From assembly GCA_945912085.1 (NCBI GenBank), contig CAMEBJ010000016.1, forward strand, positions 1 to 13,112: DNA of 13,112 bases. The letters run 5' to 3'. Below the pieces are notes generated by a model that saw only the letters and a program-made list of their open reading frames with translations, had not been told where the DNA came from and ran no database searches. Source of the stretch: an uncultured Bacteroidales bacterium. GTDB lineage: Bacteria > Bacteroidota > Bacteroidia > Bacteroidales > UBA932. The position numbers and the translations under genes are program-made. Below are positions 1 to 7,757 of the stretch, piece after piece. Numbering within the stretch: the stretch's first letter is position 1; every line of letters starts with the position of its first letter.

Positions 1-2928
1 TACGGTGTGCAGAAGAAAGTCAATATGACGGGAGCGGTAGCAACCGTGGACTACTCCGACCTTGCCGAGTCCCGTCCTGCTACAACCACAGCGGCGATGC
101 TCCAGGGAACGAGTGCAGGTCTTTACGTCTCCCAGACTTCCGGAAAACCGGGCAGCGAAGGTGTCTCAATGAGAATCCGCGGAGTGGGAACTCTCAACAA
201 CTCCGCACCGCTCGTAATTGTGGACGGCTTTGAGGGAACAATAGAGAATGTAAACCCGCAGGACATTGCTTCTGTATCCGTCCTGAAAGATGCGGCCTCC
301 TGTGCCATCTACGGAAACAGGGGTGCGAACGGAGTTGTGCTCATCACAACCAAGAATGCCAGGAACGGGAAATTCAACATTGAATACACCGGAATGGCGG
401 CATACCAAGAGCCTGAACATTACTTCAATGTCATCAGCAACTATGCTGACTACATGGAGTTCATCAACGAGTCCGCTTGGCAGGTTAACAAGGCCAATGT
501 GTTCAGCCAGACGATGATAGACCTCTGGAGAGAAAAGGAGAAGGATCCTTACGGCATAGCCGATTCAGGCTATCCTAACTATGTCGCCTATCCGAACACC
601 GACTGGATGAAAGCGATGTTCACTCCGGGAGTGTACCAGAAACACTCCGTCACCGCCAGCGGTTCCTCCGACAGAATCAGATACCTGATGTCTTTCTCAT
701 ATATGGACAACCCGGGAGTCATCGACAATTCTGCCGTCAAGAAATACTCCTACAGGGTAAACATATCCTCCAATGTGACGAAATGGCTTGAAATCGGAGC
801 AAAGCTCTACGGTTACCGCCAGAACACGGAACTTGCAGACATCTCAGGATCGATGACCCTTCTCTCGAGGGCTGTACCGGGCATATACCCTTACTATGAC
901 GGGAAATACGGATGGATGGAGAATCAGGAACAGAGTTCCGAATCAAGAAACAACCTATACTTCTTCAACAGGTACAAAGGTTCCAACTCATCGAACTACA
1001 TCAATGCCGCTGCTTTTATGAACATCAGCCTTCCCCTGGGCATCAAGTACCGTGCATCGTTCAACTACACCTACCGCGATGCACTCCAGAAGCAGCACCC
1101 TACCCTCGGGGATGCATATTCCTTCAGCAGGAACGAAGTTGCATATTCCTACAACGACCTGAGCAAACTCTATCTGACCTACACCCAGTCGCACGATGAC
1201 AGATGGGTGTTCCAGACCACCCTCGACTGGGCGCAGAGTTTCGGAAAGCACGACATCACGGCAATGGTTGGTTTCGAGGCCTATCAATCAACCAACCAGA
1301 GTTTCGCATCCACGAAGACAGGCTTCGAGAATGATGTACTGGATGAACTCGACAATGTGCTTGAGGCAACTTCCATCTCAGGAAGCAAGACTGAATATGC
1401 CGCCGCATCCGTCTTCGGAAGGGTCACCTATGCCTACGGGAACAGGTATCTCGCGGAGGTCAACCTCAGATATGACGGTTCCTCCCGTTTTGCCCGCCGC
1501 TCTCGCTGGGGATTCTTCCCTTCAGTTTCCGTCGGATGGAGAATCTCCGAGGAGGAGTTCCTGAAAGGACGCGGTGTGGACAACCTCAAACTGCGTGCTT
1601 CCTGGGGACAGTTGGGAAACAACTCCATCGGAAATTATGACTATCTCTCCACCTATGCCTCAGGTTATTCCTATCCATTTGGAGGGAAACTGGCATCAGG
1701 AGCCGTTGCAACCCTTTCCAACGACCTTCTTGAATGGGAGACCACCTCTTCCGTCGATGTTGGAGTGGAACTCGGGGTACTGCGCAACAGACTCACCGTC
1801 GAGGCCGACTGGTACGACAGGACCACTGACGGAATCCTCTACAAGGCACCGATTCTGATGAGCGTCGGCAACAAGTCCGCTCCTTACCAGAATCTTTGCC
1901 AGGTGAACAACACCGGATTTGAAATCACTGCAGGCTGGAGCGACACCGTTTCAGGCTTCCACTACGGAATCAGCGCAAACTTTACAAAGAACTGGAATGC
2001 CGTAACAAGATACAACGGTCCTCTCGTGGCCGGCTGGGTTACGGACGAAAACGGTGTGAGGAGTTACAAAACCAACATAGGGGACGTTTCAACAATCGTT
2101 GACGGTGCAAGAAAGACAATAGAGGGGAAACTGATCAACGAATATTTCCTTGCGAATGTCTACAAGGGCACTGGAGAGCATTTCTTTGCAAACGGAGCCG
2201 TCAACCCGCAGGGTGGACCGGTGGACGGAATGATAAGAACTCCCGAGGACTTAGCCTGGCTTGAGGCAATGACTGCAGCAGGAAACACCTTCCTGCCGAA
2301 CAAGACCATCGGAAAAACGGGAATCTGGTACGGAGACTATATCTATGACGATGTCAACGGAGACGGTGTTTACGGCGATTCCAACGACTACACTTTCCAG
2401 GGCGTGAGCCAAACTCCAAAATTCTACTACGGCTTTTCAATCGATCTGTCATGGAAAGGGATCGACCTGTCAGCAAGGTTCGCTGGTGCCGGCGGAGGAG
2501 CAAGATACTGGAGATATGTGGGATATAACGCATATTCAACCGATCCGAAATTCACCCTCCCTGCTGACATAGCCTACAACCATTATTTCTACGACCCGGA
2601 AAATCCTGACGACCCGAGGACGAATATCTGGTCCTCAAACCCACGTCTGACGATGAACTACGGGTCCGAGCAGAACGGGGCGAACATCTATTCCAACCTC
2701 TTCCTCTACAAGACGGATTACCTGAAACTCAAGAACGTCACCCTCGGCTACACCTTCCCGGAGAAATGGATGAGAAAAATCCACGTAAACACTCTCAGAA
2801 TCTTCCTGTCAGGGGACAACCTGTTCACGGCCACCAAGTATCCCGGCATAGACCCTGAATTCACTGACACGATGAACTATTACTCAAACCTGAGGCAGTA
2901 CACAATCGGTCTGACCTTGAAATTCTGA
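1..2928 (+). CDS. SusC-like TonB-dependent outer-membrane transporter (5' partial)
   Basis: Outer-membrane beta-barrel that imports oligosaccharides with energy from TonB-ExbBD, working as a pair with the SusD lipoprotein encoded next. The reading frame is open from the first base: the window opens on codons Y-G-V-Q-K-K, matching the conserved G-Y-G-x-Q-K-K that precedes the plug in SusC proteins, so the GTG at base 7 is an internal Val codon and not a start. The visible 975 residues hold the plug domain (about 8-120, with LQGTSAGL, MRIRGVGTLNNS, VLKDAASCAIYG and NRGANGVVLITTK), then a barrel of aromatic-rich strands. A DVNGDGVYGDSND acidic loop near base 2350 is typical of the late barrel of this family. 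The chain ends in TIGLTLKF with the C-terminal Phe used as an outer-membrane assembly signal. Signal peptide, carboxypeptidase-regulatory-like domain and TonB box (roughly 100-130 residues) lie upstream of the window. Family assignment is very secure; the ligand is unknown. Confidence 0.97.
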   Translation, partial: YGVQKKVNMTGAVATVDYSDLAESRPATTTAAMLQGTSAGLYVSQTSGKPGSEGVSMRIRGVGTLNNSAPLVIVDGFEGTIENVNPQDIASVSVLKDAASCAIYGNRGANGVVLITTKNARNGKFNIEYTGMAAYQEPEHYFNVISNYADYMEFINESAWQVNKANVFSQTMIDLWREKEKDPYGIADSGYPNYVAYPNTDWMKAMFTPGVYQKHSVTASGSSDRIRYLMSFSYMDNPGVIDNSAVKKYSYRVNISSNVTKWLEIGAKLYGYRQNTELADISGSMTLLSRAVPGIYPYYDGKYGWMENQEQSSESRNNLYFFNRYKGSNSSNYINAAAFMNISLPLGIKYRASFNYTYRDALQKQHPTLGDAYSFSRNEVAYSYNDLSKLYLTYTQSHDDRWVFQTTLDWAQSFGKHDITAMVGFEAYQSTNQSFASTKTGFENDVLDELDNVLEATSISGSKTEYAAASVFGRVTYAYGNRYLAEVNLRYDGSSRFARRSRWGFFPSVSVGWRISEEEFLKGRGVDNLKLRASWGQLGNNSIGNYDYLSTYASGYSYPFGGKLASGAVATLSNDLLEWETTSSVDVGVELGVLRNRLTVEADWYDRTTDGILYKAPILMSVGNKSAPYQNLCQVNNTGFEITAGWSDTVSGFHYGISANFTKNWNAVTRYNGPLVAGWVTDENGVRSYKTNIGDVSTIVDGARKTIEGKLINEYFLANVYKGTGEHFFANGAVNPQGGPVDGMIRTPEDLAWLEAMTAAGNTFLPNKTIGKTGIWYGDYIYDDVNGDGVYGDSNDYTFQGVSQTPKFYYGFSIDLSWKGIDLSARFAGAGGGARYWRYVGYNAYSTDPKFTLPADIAYNHYFYDPENPDDPRTNIWSSNPRLTMNYGSEQNGANIYSNLFLYKTDYLKLKNVTLGYTFPEKWMRKIHVNTLRIFLSGDNLFTATKYPGIDPEFTDTMNYYSNLRQYTIGLTLKF

Positions 2929-2949
2929 CAAACGCAAAACAATCTGACA

Positions 2950-4713
2950 ATGAGACAGTTCAAATACATTTCAGCAATAGCGGCGGCCATTCTGGCACTG
3001 TGTTCCTGCAACAAGTTCCTTGACCGCTACCCTTATAGTGAGAACAGTTCCGAGTCGATGTTCAAGTCAGCCACCCTCGCCGAGAGCGTGGTGACAGGAG
3101 TCTATTCGAACCTGCTCTATGACTACAGTTCCACAGACAGGGCAGTCCTGAACTGGGACTCCTTCGCCTCCGTACTCGACCCGCAGGAAGGCATCGTGAA
3201 CCTGAACTACAATTACCTGTTCGGGACACTCCAGCCTAACAACTCGATGTTCTCCCAATACTGGAAGAGGTTTTACGAGGGAATCAACCGTGCGAACGAT
3301 GTAATCGGCAACATTGACAAGGTTCCCGATATGGATGAGAACACCAGACAGTTGAGGAAGGCAGAGTGCATCTTCCTCCGTGCGTGGTACTATTACCGTC
3401 TGAACGCCCTGTGGCGCGGGGTTCCAATCTACACGGAGAATCTCGCCCCGAACGAGTATGTAAGACCGAGGGACAGCGAGGAGGATGTCTGGAGATTCAT
3501 CATTGAGAGCTGCGACCAATGCATTGACTGCCCGGTTATGCCGGACAGATACCAGAGCGGCAACACGAATTACGGAAGAATCGCCAAAGGAGCGGCATAC
3601 ACCCTCAGGGGAAAGGCTCACCTGTGGCTGAAGGAATATGAAGAAGCGGAAGCGGATTTCAGGAAAGTCGGAGAGTGCGGCTACACTCTATTCAAAGGCA
3701 CATACGCCGACCTGTTCCTGGAAAAGAACGAGAAATGCGACGAAATGATCTTCTCCGTCCAGATGGTCGAGGAGACGGGCAACGGAAACGCTTTCAGCAA
3801 CAACTACGGCAACTACTGCACGACCGGCTACGGGAAATATCACCACTACCTCAATGTGAATTTCATTGAGTCCTTCGAGGACAAGAACGGAAGACCGTTC
3901 AACTGGGACAACTACATCCCGGGATACAATTCGATGGACCCTGCTGCAAGAAGCGTATATTTCCTTCGCAACGGAATGACCGATTCCGAGAAGACTGCAA
4001 TGTCAACAGCCGGGGCTGACCTGAGCAAATACGACCCTGCCGGGAATGAGGATAGAATCAAGGCCGCCTACAAGGACAGGGATCCCCGTCTGGCGGCAAT
4101 AGCGATCACACCTTACTCGACCTACACCGGAGGAGCTTCGGGTTCTGCGGCAATCTACACCAGTCGCTTCCCTTACAGAGACTGGCAAGCCCCTTACCTT
4201 GACCTGAGGTACGGCAACAACACCTATATGTTCTATCCAATCAGAAAATTCGTGACCTCCGGAAGGGAATACACCAACATCGGTTACAACCCTGTCGATG
4301 TGCCGGTGTTCAGATATGCCGATGTGCTGCTATGCCTTGCGGAAGCCCTGAACGAGCAGGGTAAGTGGCAGGAAGCCGTCACTTACGTAAATCAGGTGCG
4401 CAACAGGGCAGGCGTTGCGCTTCTGAATGCTCCGGGAAACGATTACGTAAAAGTCACCGGCAAAGAGGATTTGCGCTCAAGAATCCGCAATGAGAAGAAA
4501 TGGGAACTTGCCTGTGAGGAGCAGGTCTATCTTGACGAACTGCGCTGGGGAACCTGGAAACAGGACAAGTTCTCGAAGGATAACGGACTTTGGAATGTCT
4601 GGGGAACTCCAGTCTATAAATATATCTGGGGCGGGGACGCCTACCTGAAATGGGCTGTCCCACAGGCCGAGGTCGAAAAGGGAGGATTGAAACAAAATGA
4701 GAATTGGAACTGA
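2950..4713 (+). CDS. SusD-like starch-binding-family outer-membrane lipoprotein
   Basis: Surface lipoprotein that caps the SusC barrel and captures glycan. The 587-residue length is normal for the family. The signal peptide (MRQFKYISAIAAAILALCSC) ends in a lipobox with Cys20, followed by NKFLDRYPYSENSSESMF, the usual SusD opening. Residues about 144-161 contain RAWYYYRLNALWRGVPIY, the conserved TPR-type helix, and a second helical pair YADVLLCLAEALNE / VNQVRNRAGV lies in the C-terminal half. From about residue 508 the RxRIRNEKKWELACEEQ and LDELRWG motifs match the SusD/RagB C-terminal domain, and the end N-E-N-W-N resembles the usual N-P-G-Y/W terminus. The gene begins 21 bases after the SusC stop with no Shine-Dalgarno sequence, and its stop lies within or next to the start of the following propeller gene. 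Substrate cannot be inferred. Confidence 0.96.
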   Translation: MRQFKYISAIAAAILALCSCNKFLDRYPYSENSSESMFKSATLAESVVTGVYSNLLYDYSSTDRAVLNWDSFASVLDPQEGIVNLNYNYLFGTLQPNNSMFSQYWKRFYEGINRANDVIGNIDKVPDMDENTRQLRKAECIFLRAWYYYRLNALWRGVPIYTENLAPNEYVRPRDSEEDVWRFIIESCDQCIDCPVMPDRYQSGNTNYGRIAKGAAYTLRGKAHLWLKEYEEAEADFRKVGECGYTLFKGTYADLFLEKNEKCDEMIFSVQMVEETGNGNAFSNNYGNYCTTGYGKYHHYLNVNFIESFEDKNGRPFNWDNYIPGYNSMDPAARSVYFLRNGMTDSEKTAMSTAGADLSKYDPAGNEDRIKAAYKDRDPRLAAIAITPYSTYTGGASGSAAIYTSRFPYRDWQAPYLDLRYGNNTYMFYPIRKFVTSGREYTNIGYNPVDVPVFRYADVLLCLAEALNEQGKWQEAVTYVNQVRNRAGVALLNAPGNDYVKVTGKEDLRSRIRNEKKWELACEEQVYLDELRWGTWKQDKFSKDNGLWNVWGTPVYKYIWGGDAYLKWAVPQAEVEKGGLKQNENWN

Positions 4714-4717
4714 GAAT

Positions 4718-6553
4718 ATGAGAGTAACGGCATTTTTTCTATTCACTGCGATATCTGTTTTCTCCGCTTGCAGCAAGGAGTCGGACATCCATGTTCCGAC
4801 CCAAAGCGGAGGTCAGGGAGGTACAATCACAATCACCCCATTCACACAGTTGAACGCAGCTCAGACGGAAATCAATTCGCACGAGCAGGAATGGGAGCAT
4901 TCATCCTTGAAAATGGACTGGAGGTCCTACATCGAACTTGGGGCGGAAAACAATGTCGTCAATCCGACATATTCCCGGATAAGGACCCTGAAGGACGGTT
5001 CCTACATCCTGACATGGCAAAATGCAGTCGGAGTGAACGGAAACGGACAGGACACCTTCTACTCACTGAGCAAGGATCTGAAGACCTGGACCTACATGGG
5101 GTATCTCTGGCAGAGTCAGTCCGTGACGAATGGTCTAGGAAACCCCGACACAAGGAGGTATACCAACGCCAACACCCTTCAACTCTCAAACGGGGAGCTC
5201 ATTGCAGTGGCTGCTTTCAGCACAATCAAGACATATTCGCTCAGTCCCGACAAATACAGGAACGAGCAGGGACTTGTCATCAAAAGGAGCAAGGATGGAG
5301 GAAAGACCTGGTTCGGTGAGAAGGAAATCTACCACGGACCGTGCTGGGAGGCCCATCTGATTGAACTTCCTTCAGGAGAAATACAGTGTTTCTTCTCCGA
5401 GAGCCGTCCGACAATCAGCGGAAGCCATTCCGGAACGGTGATGGTTTACAGCAAGGACGGTGGCACGACCTGGTCACCGGAACTCGGGAATGATGCCTAC
5501 AGGGTTATGAGAAAACTCTGGTGGAACGCCCAGAAGAACCTCTGGTGCTTCACATACCAGATGCCTGTGGGGGTTATTCTCAACAATTCCAAGCAGTTCG
5601 CCTTCGCTATGGAAAGCTGCAATCAGAGGGTCTTAAACGGGACAAAATACTCGGACCAGTTCTCGGTTGCAATCTGCTTCTCTAAGGAAGACGGACAGTG
5701 GGAATATATGAGCGGAACGGAAATCACCCCGAAGGAACAGAGAATCGACTCCCTTGTGACAAGAGGGGCTGCTCCGTATCTCGTCCAGTTCCCTTCAGGA
5801 GAGACCCTCCTTGCCTACGGAGGAACGGATGCCCTCCAGCACTTCCGTCTCGGGAACGCCAGGGCCACGGAGTTCGGCAACGACATCACAGCCCTTCCGG
5901 ACAAGGGTTCCTGGGGAGGTCTGGACCTGACTGCATCACATTCAGTGCTTTCCTGTATGCGGGACAGCAAGGTCTCCGACAATGTGACCATAGCCCTTGC
6001 CCGATTCAACCTAAACCACACCATCAATGCAACAAGGCGCACAGTCGCAGTTGACGGAAACAACTCCGAATGGACGGATACGGACGAGGCACTTTTCATA
6101 GGTTCGAAATGCCAGGCGCAGGCAACCCTCAGATGTTCCTGCGACGAAAAAAACTATTATTTCCTTGTGGAGGTCCTCGACAACACATTATCCACCAGCG
6201 ATTTCGGTTATATTCTCCTTTCTCCTAACGACGGGACCGGCAAGGTCTCGAGCAAGGCAAGGAGGATCCGATTCGGCTGTCAGGGTCTGAAAAGCGCGGA
6301 CATATATGCCGGAGGATGGAAAGAATACTCTTTCGGAGCCTCCGCCGTCTCGTCTTTCGAAGGGACGACCACCGACAAGAATGACACCGACAAAGGCTTC
6401 ATCACCGAAATATGCGTTCCAAGGGAGGCCGTTTCCTCTCAGGAAGGCAGGATTCTGGTCGATTTCGGGTATTTCGACGCTTCAGCAAATGTGGAGGACG
6501 TCATTGCAGACGCTAATTCCACGACTCGCTGGATTCCTGTCGTTGTTGACTAA
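4718..6553 (+). CDS. Lipoprotein with sialidase-type (BNR/Asp-box) beta-propeller and C-terminal CBM9-like domain
   Basis: Probable surface exo-glycosidase. From the ATG at 4718 the 611-residue product has a compact signal peptide (MRVTAFFLFTAISVFSAC) with lipidated Cys18 followed by S-K-E-S-D. An in-frame ATG at 4697 overlaps susD by 17 bases but adds MRIGTEN, putting an acidic residue in the signal n-region, so I prefer 4718. Two clear Asp-boxes occur, SKDGGKTW (191-198) and SKDGGTTW (245-252), and weaker blade motifs such as TLKDGSYILTW precede them. C-W-E-A-H-L-I-E-L-P-S-G-E-I (209-222) gives a candidate catalytic Glu211, and FFSESRP gives Glu228. From about residue 440, TVAVDGNNSEWTDTDEA and CDEKNYYFLVEVLDN match the CBM9-like/DOMON-type sugar-binding sandwich, which runs to the end. 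True GH33 sialidases carry an F/Y-R-I-P motif; here the equivalent reads Y-S-R-I-R, so sialic acid specificity is doubtful. A GH93-like or other propeller exo-hydrolase is an alternative. Confidence 0.85.
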   Translation: MRVTAFFLFTAISVFSACSKESDIHVPTQSGGQGGTITITPFTQLNAAQTEINSHEQEWEHSSLKMDWRSYIELGAENNVVNPTYSRIRTLKDGSYILTWQNAVGVNGNGQDTFYSLSKDLKTWTYMGYLWQSQSVTNGLGNPDTRRYTNANTLQLSNGELIAVAAFSTIKTYSLSPDKYRNEQGLVIKRSKDGGKTWFGEKEIYHGPCWEAHLIELPSGEIQCFFSESRPTISGSHSGTVMVYSKDGGTTWSPELGNDAYRVMRKLWWNAQKNLWCFTYQMPVGVILNNSKQFAFAMESCNQRVLNGTKYSDQFSVAICFSKEDGQWEYMSGTEITPKEQRIDSLVTRGAAPYLVQFPSGETLLAYGGTDALQHFRLGNARATEFGNDITALPDKGSWGGLDLTASHSVLSCMRDSKVSDNVTIALARFNLNHTINATRRTVAVDGNNSEWTDTDEALFIGSKCQAQATLRCSCDEKNYYFLVEVLDNTLSTSDFGYILLSPNDGTGKVSSKARRIRFGCQGLKSADIYAGGWKEYSFGASAVSSFEGTTTDKNDTDKGFITEICVPREAVSSQEGRILVDFGYFDASANVEDVIADANSTTRWIPVVVD

Positions 6554-6619
6554 TATACGGCTGCTGCCGACAGACAGCTATTATTCTATGATATAAATAA
6601 CCATATAACATTAAGATAT
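6554..6619 (+). other. Longest intergenic gap (66 bases), no clear promoter or terminator
   Basis: This AT-rich spacer between the propeller gene and the GH-A gene is the only gap in the window above 21 bases. I looked for the Bacteroides promoter consensus (TTG near -33, TAnnTTTG near -7) and did not find a correctly spaced pair. A weak dyad, CTGTCG at 6537-6542 against CGACAG at 6568-6573, has a 25-base loop and no U tract, so it is not an intrinsic terminator. The last part (ATTAAGATAT) leads into the tandem ATGAAA repeat of the next gene. It may affect relative expression of the downstream genes, but nothing in it proves that. Confidence 0.5.
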
Positions 6620-6661
6620 ATGAAATATATGAAATTTATGAAATCTATGAAATTTATGAAG
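6613..6661 (+). repeat. 9-base tandem repeat ATGAAATWT placing five in-frame ATG codons at a gene start
   Basis: Units ATGAAATAT, ATGAAATTT, ATGAAATCT, ATGAAATTT begin at 6620, 6629, 6638 and 6647, and a degenerate fifth unit ATGAAGATA begins at 6656. The preceding AAGATAT resembles the second half of another unit. Because the unit is three codons long, gain or loss of copies would change the N-terminal n-region of the signal peptide (repeated M-K-x) and the distance between upstream sequence and start without shifting the frame. The repeat is read directly from the sequence; any length variation is inference. Confidence 0.85.
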
Positions 6662-7747
6662 ATACGTCTATCTTTCCTCTTACTTCTCGTGACGGCGCTT
6701 GTATCCAGGGCCGGTGTACCTTGTCGCTGGAGCACGGAGAAAGCGGAGAAATGGGCCGCAGACAAGGGATGGATTGTGGGTTGCGACTATGTGACAGCAA
6801 CGGCAATCAACCAGATTGAGATGTGGCAGGAGGAGAGTTTCGACCCACAGACAATCGACAGGGAACTTGCTCTGGCAGAGAGTCTGGGATTCAACACAGT
6901 CAGGGTGTTCTTCTCAAATCTTGTTTACACGGCTGACCCGAAAGGATTCAAGAAGAGGTTCAGCCTTTTCCTTGACATCTGCGACAGACACGGCATACGC
7001 GTCCTTCCGACATTCTGGACCAACGGAGGCAAATGTGTGAATCCTCATCTGGGAAAACAGCCGGAAGCAATCAAGGGCGACCACAACTCGCAATGGGTGA
7101 TGACTCCGGGAGCGGAATATGTAAACAACCCTTCAAAATGGGATGAACTGGAGAAGATGGTCAAGGACATTGTCCGCACCTACCGCAATGACGGAAGAAT
7201 TCTGATGTGGTGTCTTTACAACGAACCGGAGAACCTTCGCAGGGGCGTAAAGACTTCAGTCCCGCTTATGGAAGCGACTTTTCGGTGGGCAAGGTCCTGC
7301 AAACCATCGCAACCGCTTACCGCACCGGTTTGGAGAGAGGTGGGAGTAAAGGGAACCAGCCTGCCGGAAGCGACCTTCGCCCTTGAGAACAGCGATGTAA
7401 TTTCGTTCCACTGCTACAGCAACGGGAAGATTCTTGAAAAAATGATTCTCTCCTTCAAACCATACGGAAGGCCGATGGTCTGCACGGAATATATGAGGAG
7501 ACCGATTTCGACATTCGAGGAAGCAATGCCAATCTTCAAGAAATACAATGTCGGGGCAATCAATTTCGGGCTGACGGCAGGGAAATGCAATTTCAACTAT
7601 CCGTGGAACAAGGTTGACAAGGACGGGAAATCAATCCCTTGGGAGAGCGAGCCAGAGGTCTGGTTCCACGACATCTTCCGCATTGACGGAACCCCATGGA
7701 ACGCGGAGGAAGTCAGATTCATCAGAAAGATGACGGGAAAAGAATAA
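6620..7747 (+). CDS. Clan GH-A glycoside hydrolase (cellulase/xylanase-like TIM barrel), secreted
   Basis: Probable periplasmic retaining glycosidase, 375 residues, single domain. The N-terminus is a Met-Lys-rich n-region (five Met codons at 6620-6658) and a hydrophobic core SFLLLLVTALV. A likely signal peptidase I site follows V-S-R-A, with no lipobox, unlike most of its neighbours. The TIM-barrel family signature is clear: GCDYVTATAINQIEMWQ, then FDPQTIDRELALAESLGFNTVRVFF, then HGIRVLPTFW. W-C-L-Y-N-E-P-E-N places the acid/base at Glu202 (strand 4), and M-V-C-T-E-Y-M-R-R places the nucleophile at Glu290 (strand 7). VISFHCYSN supplies the conserved His-Tyr region, and EPEVWFHDIFRIDGTPW closes the domain. 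Relatives in Bacteroidota are usually labelled cellulase-family or 1,4-beta-xylanase, but those labels are generic; linkage and sugar are not known. The gene starts after the longest gap of the operon and ends in tandem TAA stops 10 bases before the next gene. Confidence 0.87.
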   Translation: MKYMKFMKSMKFMKIRLSFLLLLVTALVSRAGVPCRWSTEKAEKWAADKGWIVGCDYVTATAINQIEMWQEESFDPQTIDRELALAESLGFNTVRVFFSNLVYTADPKGFKKRFSLFLDICDRHGIRVLPTFWTNGGKCVNPHLGKQPEAIKGDHNSQWVMTPGAEYVNNPSKWDELEKMVKDIVRTYRNDGRILMWCLYNEPENLRRGVKTSVPLMEATFRWARSCKPSQPLTAPVWREVGVKGTSLPEATFALENSDVISFHCYSNGKILEKMILSFKPYGRPMVCTEYMRRPISTFEEAMPIFKKYNVGAINFGLTAGKCNFNYPWNKVDKDGKSIPWESEPEVWFHDIFRIDGTPWNAEEVRFIRKMTGKE

Positions 7748-7757
7748 TAACCAACTA

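Noticed and set aside
7..2928. GTG at base 7 as the start of the SusC gene
   Set aside because: The frame is open to base 1, and the residues before and after it (Y-G-V-Q-K-K) are an internal conserved SusC motif, so the true start is upstream of the window.
3067..3621. 184-residue antisense frame inside the SusD gene
   Set aside because: It mirrors a well-conserved SusD coding region, and its composition (Val/Arg-rich, no recognisable motif) is that of a shadow frame.
4718..6553. Confident annotation as GH33 exo-alpha-sialidase
   Set aside because: Asp-boxes occur in many propeller enzymes; the F/Y-R-I-P motif is not present and the arginine triad could not be placed by eye.
6537..6573. 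Dyad CTGTCG ... CGACAG as a terminator after the propeller gene
   Set aside because: Only a 6-base stem with a 25-base loop and no following T run; it starts inside the coding sequence.
6554..6619. Internal promoter in the 66-base gap
   Set aside because: TTG at 6546-6548 and the TATTATTC-like stretch at 6579-6586 are too far apart and do not match the TAnnTTTG consensus.
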